Part shown: positions 12,524-58,200 of the stretch, piece after piece
Layout: every line of letters begins with the position of its first letter
How positions within the stretch are numbered: the first letter of the stretch is position 1
Assembly: GCA_024036415.1 (NCBI GenBank)
Contig: JAMWET010000821.1
Coordinates: 1-64,000, forward strand
Source: Prochilodus magdalenae
Taxonomy: Eukaryota; Chordata; Actinopteri; Characiformes; Prochilodontidae
DNA: 64,000 nt
Direction: 5' to 3'
Made by a program: the position numbers and the translations under genes
Notes under the pieces: model-generated
Databases searched by the model: none
What the model was told of the DNA's origin: nothing
The model's input: only the letters and a program-made list of their open reading frames with translations

Positions 12524-26619
<14,096 letters not shown>

Positions 26620-27190
26620 CCCGGAGTACACGAGCTGGCAGAAGGCTCTCGGCTTGGGCTTTCACAAAGTTTTAAGAACCTCCAAAAAAGTCCTCTGCTA
26701 ACGTGTCTGAGGAGCTGCTTCAGCTAGCGAAGCTCTCTTGGTAACTCCATACAAAGAGGTGTTTGTGATGGTAACGCTACCTTAGCTCACCCGCTAGCAG
26801 CCAGCTAGTTTCTTTTGTGGATGTTTCTCCCAAACTCCTTAAATAAACTTTCTATTTTCAAAATGAAAACACCCCTGTTTCTGTGTTTCGTGGACGAGCT
26901 CTCTGTACCAAACCCAAAACATGAAGGCACCGACCGTTTAGTGGAAGTTACCCGCAGCCTGACCTGAATATGTTAAAGTTTGTGGAGCTCGACTACATTG
27001 TTGGTTGCCTGCCAGCTTCTTCACTATCTGACAACAGCCAGCCTACAGACTCACGCGGGAGAGGGCGTGTCCAAGCACATGTCCTTAATCTGATTGGCTG
27101 CGGCAAAATACTACTTCAATACCATTGGTGGCTGCAGGTATCGATCGTGTCTGAAGTGGGCGGTCGGACTGGACCTGTTCCCGCCCACAT
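26620..27190 (-). promoter_or_regulatory. fam117a: fam117a 5' UTR and promoter region
   Basis: The G+C-rich upstream region contains two ATTGG (reverse CCAAT) boxes at 27093-27097 and 27124-27128 and a GGGCGG GC box near 27158. Spacing upstream of the ATG (about 0.5 kb) fits a housekeeping-type TATA-less promoter. Confidence 0.5.
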
Positions 27191-28320
27191 TGCTAGCTAA
27201 CTCCTCATGTTTGGAGTTTAAAATATGATTGTGGTTCATGAAGTCAGGCGAGATCCTTATTAAAATTCCAGCAATTCCCAGATTAGTCTACGTTCCTGCC
27301 CGTGTCTGCCAAAGTGGAGTGTTTGCAAAAGAAAAATAGAAGCAGAATTTAAATAGAAAGGCCATTTTATGCCAGTGTTTGGTACATGGAGGCAAATAAA
27401 AGCACTTAACCACAGAGGCTGCTTACACTCACTGACCTGTCTACACTCCAGTCCTGCAGTCCCAGATTGGAGCCCTTCTGTTTATCTGCATGACCTGTTA
27501 GCCTCCTTACCCTGATCTTCAGTAGTACGGACTCCTTTCCACTGAGCGGATGTTATTTGGGTGGTGGGCCATTTCAAGCACTGCAGCGTAGGGATTCTAT
27601 GATAAGTCAGTTCAAGGAAAGTATGTTTGGTCTTGATAAGTCAGGATGAATTTAAACTAGCTATATGCAGGTCATTATGAAGCCCCATTTAGCATTTATA
27701 TTTACTCTCCACAAGAGGAAGGTAAGACAACATTTTGTGTGCGTCCCTATGGCTGTGTTCAGACTTCAGGCAAACTGGGCTCGTTTCTCAAATCAGATTA
27801 TTTCACTGTTACTTCTAGATTAGACATAGGTGTTGTTTGCTGAGTCGTGAGTTACACAAAAGGCATATGAAATTCAGTTTGAGCAGCCAGGGCCTCTATA
27901 AACATTCAACTGGAATCTCATTTTAAACCACCGCAGAATTGAGGTTTGGATCTCAATTGTCCAGGTTATCAAACATGAATGTGGATACAACCTTGATTTG
28001 TCAAAAATCATTTGGGCTGGCAGTCTGAACAGGCCTATCAGAGAGTGAACCCACACCAGCAGGATCTCATGAACGCATGCATATTTGTTGTTACATATTT
28101 CATGTATATAAAATAAAAATAAATATGTGAATATAAAGTTATTGGTGCCTTTCTTCTAGTACTTCTCCCTGTAAAGCTCTGCCTATCAAAAGTATTTATT
28201 TGCTCAGGTATTCAATTCCACATAGCAAATAGAGACAGTGCTACTGCACTGACACTGACATGGTCTTGACATTGAAATGATGTGTTGTGCTGGTGCGAGT
28301 GGATCAGAGACTGCAGGGTT
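27191..28320. other. Intergenic, nothing coding seen
   Basis: The gap between fam117a and the fold-back element, with only short chance frames. Confidence 0.5.
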
Positions 28321-29003
28321 CATGAAGTGTTTAAACACTGTGTCCACTCACTGTTTAGTCTATTAGGCACTCCTAATAATGACCTGATAAAATGGACAGT
28401 GAGTTTAGATGCAATGTGTGTGCTCCAACCTTTGTGTTATGTTCCACACGTAAGTTAATGTAAGGAGAATATACACTGTATATTGGTATATATTTCTGTT
28501 ATCATAAACCACTACAGTACATTTTAGTGGCAATTAAATGTGTGCAGTTTTGAGATTCAGTCACCCTCGTTATAAATGTACTGATACTTTCTAAATCTGC
28601 ACAAACGTAAAATGCTCTCATCACAAGTCTAAACACCTCAGATCTAGCTTGCAAAACACTTGATGTCAGTAACAAGTACAGTCCACCAGAGGTCACCTCC
28701 CTCAAGGCAATAAGACTCCGTCTCTAACAGGAAAAGATAAAACCGTTAAGTTGGCTAAGAATGGTTGCAATTTGGCATTAAACTATTTTTTAAGGAGTGG
28801 TGGAGTGGTGGGCTGGGGAGGGGATCAGATTTAACACCTGTTTGTTCCTCGTGTTAACCGTATTTTATGATGTGCTGTAATAACAAAAGGATAATAACGA
28901 AACTTCCTATAGGGCTCCTAACTTTACATCCACAAGGTGCATCAGCGAGGTAGGAGTGCCTAATAGACTGAACAGTGAGTGGACACACTTTAAACACTTC
29001 ACG
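28321..29003. mobile_element. Fold-back element with 50-bp inverted arms
   Basis: The arm 28321-28373 (GAAGTGTTTAAACAC...) is the near-perfect reverse complement of 28952-29003 (AGGAGTGCCTAATAG...). About 580 bp without coding capacity lie between them. Sequence just outside each arm resembles a repeat I know from catfish and characin genomes. It is either a non-autonomous DNA transposon or two inverted insertions of one family. Confidence 0.6.
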
Positions 29004-29520
29004 AACACTGCAGTCTCAACATCAAACCGAGGGCAGACTCTGTGTGGACAAAGCCAGGAGAAGAATTCCAACCAGAGTAAGCCAAGAGCACTCTTAATCT
29101 CAAAGGTGGAAATAGTGAAGCCTGGAACTGTGGTGTTGATGATCTTGTGTTCATCGCTGGGATCATTCATTTAGAAGTTTCACATATTTTAGACACCTGC
29201 ACCTGCAACAGCCTGCAAAGAAACTGATCACATGATGCCAGTCTTCTACCAGAACTGACTGGTAGAAAGACATGGCTGGACAGTTTGACCATCCAAAAAA
29301 CACTGAACCCTAGCATGCAAAATACATCGGGTGTTAATGTATAGTGTACTTGGCAGGTCATATTTACAAGATTATCCTTAACCTTAAGCAATTAATGCAT
29401 GTCACAGATGAACCAGATGTTGGAGACTATACATTGGTCAGGTCATTTAAGAGCAACCATGTGACGAAAAGAATCTGCAAACAATCAAATATTAACTGAG
29501 ATAACCAAAAGAAGGACTGT

Positions 29521-29526
29521 TTTATT
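29521..29526 (-). terminator. rundc3a: rundc3a polyadenylation signal
   Basis: AATAAA on the minus strand (complement of TTTATT) about 570 bases after the rundc3a stop codon. It is the first canonical signal seen downstream. Confidence 0.55.
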
Positions 29527-30093
29527 GCCCAAAAAGACAAAAGCACTGCCACTACATAACAAAATATATAATATGTATAAATGACGCAGCACAACTCTTC
29601 AAGCCAATCAAAGCTTTGCAGACATAACAGAGCTACAGAAGGTCGAGGTTTACATTTGCTGCTGCCCACACTCTTACACACAACGCCAGGCATAACTGTA
29701 GGTGGCACAAGCACATCAGGTCAGTGAAGACATTTACAGTCATTCTGAATGGAGGTCAATTCTCATGCAGACAAACAAGCACAAATTCATTCTTGCCACT
29801 CCTCTCCCGTCACATCATCACATGATACACATCATCATTCTGAATGGTGGAGAATGAAAGGGTATAGAATATGGAAATTACTACAAATTCACTAGAGATG
29901 GAGGGGGATAATACCACCGTTCACGCTAAATCCAACACTTTCTCAACACAGGCTGAGAAAGGCTTCCCTGACCAGAGCAGATAGGCTCTTTCCTAATGAT
30001 GAGATGTGATAAATTAATCTGAAAGAGGATGAAGAGAGTTGGAGAAGTAGGAGCGTTCCACCTTTCCACTAGTTAGGCTGAACGTTGAACCTC

Positions 30094-48300
<18,207 letters not shown>

Positions 48301-51300
48301 GACTTGTTTCTTTAGAACCGTGCTGTTTACTCCACAGAGGGATGGCAATACCACTGATAATACATTCAATCCGATACAATACCAAGGCTAATATCCCCAG
48401 ATATGCTGATTCTTTATATTCTGAACAATGATAAATTAGAACAGGAATTCTGACATTAATATTTAATAAACCTTTTAAAATCTGCAGTCTCTCTGTACTT
48501 CTTTATTTTCAACATTTGTAGCATGTTATTTATACGAGCCGTTATCAACTGTCAGACTTTTGATTATTCATTCAGAGAAGTCTACCCATTAAAAATGCAC
48601 AGTCCAGAATCACTTCTGTACATTATGTTTGAAAGAGCTTCTTACGTACCAGCTTTTCCATATATGTGTATGTGTGTATCATCACCATCTAAATAAGAGA
48701 TCATCTTACATCCCATTGAATTTTCTGGACAAAATCTGGAATTCTTCACCGATTCTCCATCTGACAGTAGTCCAGTTGGGGTGCTACTATCTCCAGGTGA
48801 CAAACACGATTTTGGAATGTTTTACTTATGATCACATTGATCCAGTTTGGTGTCTTATTGTTCTTACTGAGTACATTACACTACTGTGTAAACAGTCCTT
48901 ATTATAGAGGTAGATCTTATGAAACAGTTCCTCCACATACATCGGTTCATTTTAAAATGGGTTTTATTGTCATATACATAATATAATAATATAATATAAT
49001 ATATAATATAATAACTATACTGCTTTAAGTTTTGCACACTATAAAGATGGTTCCTTTTGTGAATACATCCATCATGACCGCCAATATTCTTTTATTGACT
49101 CTTAATTTTTAAGAAGTGTATTTTTCATCCATTAAGAAATGTTGTGACTAGTCTACAGGTGAAGGTGAACTGCAGCACTAGAGTTGAGAAAGCCATTTAC
49201 TGCTGGTATGAGGTTGGTCTGTAACGTTTAGGAGGGAAATGAGCTTTGGGCAAATCCTGGCTTTTAGGTCTGAGCCTCACTGAATGAAGACCTTGTAACT
49301 GAAGGCTTACACGAGTGCCTGGAGACCAGTTTTGTAATGTTTAAGATTTAGCCCGTTTCTCAAGAGAGACTGCAAAGTTCAGCACTCATACAATACTGCA
49401 CTGTTGGTTTTGTCCTTTCTGTGGAGTGTGAGTGCTGGGGCTGCTGTTTTATTCGTGAATTAAACCATGTGCTAAAATCGTACCTTCAACCAGATTGATG
49501 AGGTTCAAATATCCCATCGGCAGCACTACTTCTACCCTCTACCGCTTTCTGAGGTACATACTGGTATTATGAGACAGGACGAGCCCGACCTGGCTGTTAG
49601 CATGCTAACTTCAGTAGATATCTATGCAGCTGTCAAAGGCAAGTAAGATTCCTTTTCACACCATCAAAACTGTTATTCATCACACAGCTGGTCATTTTAG
49701 TTGATGGAATGTTTCAAACTGAACACCTTACAAATCACACCATTAACCAAAATGTTATAGGATATGCAGCAATGTACAAAAGGTCGCCTTTTTATTTTAA
49801 TTATTAGACATTAAATAGATTTATATTTCAGAAGAGAGTTCTGAAGAAATCAGATAATAGATACTCCCCTCGCATAATGTCTGAAAAGGATGGGACCTGT
49901 AGAAAGGTGAAGGGTGGACACACTGAATACTGAAAAAAATACTGAAAAAGTCTATAATAGTATATTTAGTATATTTGCATGGAACAAAGCCTTGCATCTC
50001 TAAAACTATGACTTCACAAGATAAGAGAAAAAATTGTTTTAATGTAAGTCAGTGTAACCAGAATAGGTTTAAAATAACTGTATGCCAGTTTCTTTTGATC
50101 CATTAATTATAAAATCAGGTCAAAATCCAAAAAAAAAAAAAAATCTAAATAGATATTCAAGGTTTTATCCCAACAGCAGCTACATGCTATCTGCAGTATT
50201 TATATTCCTGACAATAATGTCAACTGAAAATGAAATACATGAAAGGTGGTCTTGGACACTTGCTCAGTATCTTCTGGAATCAGACTGGATTGCTGCTCTG
50301 TTGCACAGCCAAGCAGTGGAGGTGAAGCAAATGTGGTTTCCCTGCTCTTCTCTGTGGGCTGCAAGCTGTAATCTAACCTTTTTGTTCTCCAAGATGTTAA
50401 GCGTCTTTCAGACCCCAGCAATGAGTTCTAGATGTCTGTTTGTTTTTCTTTATGGTTGTCTCACTTTCTCTTTGGAGCTCAGGATTACATCTGTTAGCTA
50501 ATCTGTAAAACAACAGAACATGCATGTCCATAAATACCTAGATACAACACACACAGTCCTGACATGACAGCAGTGACATGTGCGGTCAGGACCTGAATGT
50601 ACGAGTCAAGGTCAGGTCTTCACACCATTCAATCCGGTGTTACATAAACCTCTGCAGGCAGATCCCAGATCAGCATTCTTGCCTATGTTTGAAAAAAGGC
50701 CCAGCTCTCTATTCTGTATGTAGATCCAGTACACAAGAAGCCATTAGGAGGCAGCATCTCACACGTTTGGCTGAGTTTGGCACCCTCTAGCGGGCATGAG
50801 TGGGACATATTATTTTCCTGGGACCCCACATGTAGTTTTTTTTTTTTTCTGACCCACTCAACTCACTCACATGGTGCTCTAGTTAAGACTAGATGTGTGA
50901 AGACAGTGTAGAAGTCATCCAGACCTCCAGTTTGAGGCAGAACAAGAAAAGAAAGCCTACTGGCTGTTTACTATACTGGACAGTCTATGGGAAGCACAGT
51001 ATAAGGCTCCTTAACTAAAACCATAAAGAGATTAAAATGAATCTTGGGCACAAGTCTTATTTAATCCCATTAAACCCTACAGTCATGAGTCTGAAGGAAA
51101 CACAGCCAGTATTTTCTGGGTAAAACATTTTTTTCCCTTTAAGGTCCTCCAAAAACAAGAGGCATACTTAAACGCTGCCACAATGTGATGATTACTTGTA
51201 GGACGATCAGATTTTTCTGTAAACGCTGCATTGAGTCGAGTTGATTACAAGGCTATGGCAGCTGTTGATAATGGTATTGGAAGCTAATTGTGTTTCGGTT

Positions 51301-51754
51301 CGGGGTCACATGTAACACTGTGGCTTAAATAATAATAAATAATAATAATAAATAAACATCATACTTACTGATTCTGGGCTTCTATCAGGATTGAAAACAC
51401 AATGAGCATACTCTGCTCTTCATTTTGTTGCAGTCATGCAAAATATTATCCTCTCTTTAACAACAGAAGATTTTTCTATCCACACCTGACCTTGTAAATA
51501 ACCTCTGTTCTAACTACTCATGAACATGAGCAAAACCATAACATGTATACATATATTTTGTGTTAAAATGGAACAATGTTTCAGAAGAACCCTTATCACC
51601 TTCTCAGTATTCAGGTCACGGTTAAATAATGCTTTGAGATGCACCAAGGTCAGTGTATTTATCAAGATCGGTATGTACACACAATTAGGCTACATTAATT
51701 TTTCATGTGACTGCGTATTAGTATCTCTCTCTCTCTTTCTCTCTCACTCACTCA

Positions 51755-51792
<38 letters not shown>

Positions 51793-54700
51793 ACTAAACA
51801 CATTTGTGTCAGCAAAAAGAGGTCACACACACAGGCATGGTGTCTGAGTACAGGAGGAGACAGCAGAGTATATTTTAGCTGAGAGAACAGTAGAGTTACA
51901 GTAGAGCCTTCGGCCAGGCAGCCACAGTCACAGATGCCCATTCAGCAGAACATTAACAGGATGGATTCAATATGTACATTCGGTCCTCTCCAAATAAATA
52001 ATAAATACATAAATTACTCAAATAAATAAATAATCGGAACAACAAAACATCCGAAGATACAGAGGTCACGATATCCTGTTAGTTTAACACTACTTGTGTT
52101 TCCCCCGGTCCTTGCTACAGTTAGGGACACGTTCAGTAGGGCACAGCGCAATGCAAAACTCAGACAGAGCTCCGCCGCCTGTTTTAAATTAGAAAGCAGG
52201 TTTTCTTGACTGGTTTGCAGTATTATAGACTAGAAAGGTGTTCATATCTGACCACTTTTCTGTACAACTGAAGAAACAACTACCAAAATACCACTTTGGA
52301 AATAATTTAGGGTATGTGTCCGGTCTCTTCCAAAGGTCTCCAATTTTCCATCGTTTGTGAGTGGTCAACAATCGTGCTTTAATTATCAGGCGCCATATAA
52401 ACGGGCGTTTAGTTTGTCTTTTTTATTCCTTCTGTGCGACTATTAACACAGCCTCGAGTGTCCACATTGGCTCCTTAGCTACCTTGCTTCCTAGCACCTG
52501 ACTGACAACAGACACAGCCAAATCACAGCTCAAATAAACAAACAGTAGCCGCTGCGTGCCTCTACAGGTGTTTCACCTCTGACCCCTGTCCTAAAATCCA
52601 TGATGTGGATTTACCTCATCCTATGTCATAACAGGGCACCCAATTCGTATTCTGTTGGCTGTGAAGTAAACACACGATTGTGAAAGCTAACATATGTAGA
52701 AAACTGTAATCGTGTCAAATCACTGTGATCTGGGAATTCTCTGATTATGTAACTGGGAAAGACCTAGTAATCAAAATCTGGGTGCAAACCATCACAGTAA
52801 AGTGAGAGGAGAGGAGGCAGAACGGCTGGACTTTATGTCTGAATTCACCTCTAAGTTCGTGGGTTTGTGGTTTTAGTTTTTATAGGTTCTGAACTTTTAT
52901 TTTCACAAGCCAAAACATTCACAACTACTGAAAACTGAATGTAGTCTTGACCACAGAATTATAAAATCTACTTTTCATAACAAGGAAGAAAGGGTGAAGA
53001 ACAATAAGCTGAGTGTCACAAAGTATAAGCAAAAAGCTGATAGAAATGGAAAGTACCAGCAACAATCAAGAAATATGTGGAATAGTTAAAGAAGCCAAGC
53101 TATAAGTTCTACACAAACCTCTATAAAGGTCTGAGAGTGTCCACCTGCTCTTATTAAAAGATTCTCTGTCTACAGCTTTGCCCTACTGAGCGTGCTCCAG
53201 GATGCGGGCCCCTTGTAGGTTTTGGTTCCCTTAGAATCAGTGCTGCTCCGGTTTACAACTATCTACTTGTAGTATTGTGAGATACAACACGTTACATGTG
53301 GCAGTCCTTAGCTACACAGACGCCGTTGAGCACATGTACTCTGTGAATGGAATAAACAAAAAACGCTTTAATAAATAAGAGAAGTAAAACTGGTGTCTCA
53401 TGAAAAACCTACAGTAGTGGTTAAGAAATAAGGGACTTTGATCCAGTAAAAGCCCTCTCAGACTGCTCAGTGCATTGTATTGTCTGAAACCAGCTCAGTG
53501 ATGCAGAGACCAGTACGGCACCTATCTCAGAGTAGAGTAAATGTAACAGCCTCACTTGGAAGTTGCTTCAGATAAAAGCGTCTGCGAAATGAATTCATGT
53601 AATGTAAATGTCAGAGAAAATCTCGCCAAATCTCCCAGTAATACTGCTCACGGTTTGACTGAGTGAAAACTAACACATGTAGTGTGCAAGTTAAAGAGCA
53701 AGTTCAACACCAAATGCATTCTCAGCTTTATGGAGCCAAAAGACTTTGGAAACCTGCTTGGTTATATCAATTCAGTTCGATCAGCAAGGTATAACCACCC
53801 CACCCTATAACAAACACTCCATAGTACACTCGCCAACATATTCCAAAAGAGTACTTTACTCAAAAATGCTAATGCTATTAAAAATAAATGCATAGCATGG
53901 AAATCTTACTGACTGGTGGCTAATAGCTAGTATTCATAGTTAGGTCGGTTAGCATGTTTGGTCAAGCTAATCCTTTTTAAAAAGGTGAATGCTTAGGAGG
54001 TCCGAGTACTGGCACTCTTAAGGTTTCCGGCCCCACATTTAGGTCTGGGAAAACAGGACTAATGAGGTTTAGACTTTTACAGAACCCCATGGTTACCCTG
54101 GGTGCTCTACTGAGCATACTCATCTTTCCAGGCTCCTTCTCAAGTTCCCTTCATATTTCTTCTATCAATTGTGGCAAATCAGAGGCATACAAAATTAGCT
54201 TATATGTAAAATAATATAGTCCTAGAAAAGAATAAAAACTGCTAATAAACTAGAAGGATAAAATAAATAATTAACATTCGATTCTACATAAATAATAAAT
54301 AGTTAAATAAATAAAACCCTATTCAAAAATCAACACCAATGACATTTGCTATGTACACACTGGCAGAAGAGCTGTTGTCTTTTCCAGTCCTCTCCATGAA
54401 ATAATTCAATGAATGAAGCATCACACAGAGGCAGAGACTGGAATGATGGCTCCATCCCTCCATCTCTCCTCTTCAGTTTCACAATGGAGGGCAGCAGACT
54501 GGAAATACTGAAGTAACCCTTTATGTTCACCTTGGTTGCATTTTCCCGATTTTCTTCCTTTCGGTTAATATGGCAATGGTCATGTACAAATGACGGGCTA
54601 GCACTGCTGTACAATATACTACATTCTCCCTCACCCCAGCTGTATGAACCGCAATCATGGAATATTTCAGTAGGAAGAATACAATCTCAATCTGTGTTTG

Positions 54701-54997
54701 GTCTGAACTTCACTCTGCATCAGTGGGTTTTGCTTTGACGAGAGTATGGCGCAGGCTTTAGGAACATGCTCCTGGAATTTTTAGAACGGATGGAGACAAT
54801 CACATCTTCAGTCTTTCCATCCATCTCTCCCTCTAACTTTGTCTCCTAACCCCTTCCCCAACCCAACGGAGCAGTGGGACAACCACTACTTGTAATATGT
54901 TAGTGCTAAGCCTCAGATTCTACGGTGAGGCCTCTAAACTGTCCCTTTCAGACTCACTACCCTTTTCCGTCCGCCCTCTGGTCTCTCTCTCTCGTTT
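48301..54997. other. Intergenic region and tlcd3b 3' UTR
   Basis: No conserved exon was seen. The tlcd3b 3' UTR begins at 54997 on the minus strand. The nearest canonical minus-strand AATAAA found is the complement of 52422-52427, and an ATTAAA lies near 53366, so the 3' end is unresolved. A (CA)n microsatellite lies at 51761-51791. Confidence 0.45.
51761..51791. repeat. (CA)n microsatellite
   Basis: About 15 CA units preceded by CTCT/CACT-rich simple sequence from 51727. Confidence 0.9.
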
Positions 54998-55253
54998 TCA
55001 GTGCGAGCTGGGCTCTCTCTCTGTCTCACGGGGGCTGTAGCCATTGGCGGGGGGCAGGGTGGGGGTTTTGGGGTCAGAGTCCGTGCTGCCAAGAGGGGGG
55101 CGCTGGTGGCGGGACGTCCCGCTGAAGAGGCGGAATGCTCCCCTGCAGATCAGAGAAAACCAGTAGACCTGTGGTGCCATGAGCAGAGCTGCCCCCAAGT
55201 TACAATGCCAGGAGACGGACAGCGGCACCATGTACAGGGGGATGGACGCGTAC
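54998..55253 (-). CDS. tlcd3b: tlcd3b last coding exon
   Basis: The acceptor is TGGCAG. It encodes RYASIPLYMVPLSVSWHCNL, GAALLMAPQVYWFSLICRG and a proline/serine-rich tail ending EREPSSH, then stop at 55000-54998. Confidence 0.95.
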
Positions 55254-58200
55254 CTGCCAAATACAAATGCACACACACTGGTTATACTGCAGTCCAGTAC
55301 AGTATTTTAGGCACCAAGGCTAAATCTAAAAGTGTTGGTGCGGTTGTCTGAAATAGCTGGTCTTAGTATCGTTCATTCACCCACAGTAAGTCTAACTGTT
55401 CTGTAAACCACATCGGCAAACCTGCAAATCCTTGACCCAACTGCCATTTGTAACAAGCAATACAGAAAAAGAAAGCAGGTAATGTGGTCGATTAAGTAGG
55501 CTCTTCAGTGGCGTTGAGGATGCATCAGGAAGTTTTAGTGTTCACAATAAAAATGTTATATGGTCATATGTGTCCCTGAACCTGAGTGAACTGATCACAA
55601 CGTCACGAGACACATTAGGCCCTGTTCACACCTGTGCTTAGTGCTGTCCACTTAAAATCAGAACGCCCAGGACACAGGTGTAAAAGGTGCCTGTACTAGC
55701 AGGTGAGGCATGTGTGTACTCATGTAAAATTATGACATGAATAAAAAGATTAACGCTGCATCTTGTGTTAGCACTAAAAGGACTCAGTGAAGACACGTCA
55801 CTGATGATGGTCGAAATGTTAGCTTCATGATGAAAGTACAGCATATTCAATACATCAGAACAGTACATTGTGGTATATGACAACAACAAGAGAAGACAAA
55901 GGTCAAGCGTATAAACAGACCCTCTCACATGACGCAGTGCCCTGTATCTCAGTGTCTAAAAATGATCAGTAGATATGCATCATCATGGGAACGATGTGAT
56001 AGATTGTGCTATTATCAACAGAAATGTGAGATAAGTGATACAACAACTGCAGACCGGAGATATCAGTCATAATTCTAAAGAAACTGTACATGAGTAAGAG
56101 AGAGAAAGAGATAAAGAGATACAGACATACCTGCCATAGGCGTAGTAGAGGTAGGGGAAGAGAAGAACTCGACAGGCGAAGAAAGTGACCAGCATGAGAG
56201 CTCCATTGACTTTATGAAGCAGAGTGTGCTGTTGCTTGTACTGAGGCACGGAAGGAAGAAAGACAGAGAAACAGAGAGACAAACAGAAACAGAGAGAAAA
56301 AGAAAAAGAAAAAAAGAGAAAGTGTGAGTAACAGGTAAGCCTCAGAAAAGAGAAAACCGTGAGGGCAAGCACTGCAACCAAGCTATTAGTTCTGCATTGA
56401 GTGATTCAGTACTACTACACTGCTTCTCACAGTGAGTGAGTAAGCCAGTGGAGGGAATATGAAGGGTCATTAAGGACACAAGTAGAAGACGTCAGACAAC
56501 TACGCACAATTCACAGCCCTTTTAATCAATCAACATTAGTAGAATCAGAAACATCACAGTGATTAAACTAATGAAGCAAAGCAGTGCTATTCATCATTCA
56601 CAACTAGCAGAGCTAGAGGCTAAGAGAGAGCGCAGTGACCAAGACTGTCTGAAGATGTAGTCACTTACACAGAACTGAATTAGTATATTAAGTGATAATA
56701 AAACGGAAAATAAGGGAAGCAGTGAAAATTAATAAATAAAGAAAGAAAGAAACAGGAACAGGTGAAAGATGATGGAGAAAGCAGGGTGTGAATGATTGAT
56801 TAATAGTGATGTATAGGTTATGTGAAGTATTTGTGAAAAAACAGCAATGAGTCAGTGAATGGTGGACATTGAAGCAGTGTGGGGTAGATGAGCGGTAGAT
56901 GAATAAAGTAGTACAGGATAGGGGGATGACTGGTGGCTAAAGCAGCACTGGTGATACCCGTAGCTGTCCATTCTCTGTGCACGCAAAGCCCTGGCTCTGT
57001 AAATGCAAAGTATACAAAGTGGCTCAGACCGAGCTTGGGTCTAAAGTGACAGAATGGAAAGACTGCACCATTTTAAGTGGAACGGGACAACTCAAACACG
57101 AAGCTGTTGAAAAAGCAGCTGAGTCCATCTTCATCAAGAGCTGAAAGGCATGGAAAGGAGGACGCTGCCTGATAGGTGGATTTGCTGTTTCACAGGACCA
57201 ATAGGTCAACACTGCTTTGTCCTCTTTGCCAATGTTTGTGACAGCAACAGGTTAGTATTGTAGCAGCGACTGTAGTGACACATCTGCTAACCCACAACCT
57301 AGCTAACATTAGTTGTATCATGTTATATTTTGGTGTTTGTTTGTAGAATTAATGCAAAACAGTTTATGTCCTCCAAAATTTCTATAAACAAGTATACTAA
57401 CCCTGAGTTTGTTTTTGCAATGCAAAAGATTGATAGATAAAACAGTATTATGTAAGGTAGATGAATGGGTGATGGATAAAGCAGTATATTTGAGGTAGGT
57501 GAATGGGTGATGGATAAAGCAGTATATTTAAGGTAGGTGAATGGGTGATGAATAAAGCAGTATATTTAAGGTAGGTGAATGGGTGATGAATAAAGCAGTA
57601 TATTTAAGGTAGGTGAATGGGTGATGGATAAAGCAGTATATTTAAGGTAGGTGAATGGGTGATGGATAAAGCAGTATATTTGAGGTAGATGAATAGGTGA
57701 TGAATAAAGCAGTATATTTAAACTAGGTGGATGGGTGATGGATAAAGCAGTATATTTAAGGTAGGTGAATGGGTGATGGATAAAGCAGTATATTTAAGGT
57801 AGGTGAATGGGTGATGGATAAAGCAGTATATTTAAGGTCGGTGAATGGGTGATGGATAAAGCAGTATATTTAAGGTAGGTGAATGGGTGATGAATAAAGC
57901 AGTATATTTAAGGTAGGTGAATGGGTGATGGATAAAACAGTATATTTAAGGTAGGTGGATGGGTGATGGATAAAGCAGTATATTTAAGGTAGGTGAATGG
58001 GTGATGGATAAAGCAGTATATTTGAGGTAGGTGAATGGGTGATGGATAAAGCAGTATATTTGAGGTAGGTGAATAGGTGATGGATAAAACAGTATATTTA
58101 AGGTAGGTGAATGGGTGATGAATAAAGCAGTATATTTAAGGTAGGTGAATGGGTGATGGATAAAGCAGTATATTTAAGGTAGGTGAATGGGTGATGGATA

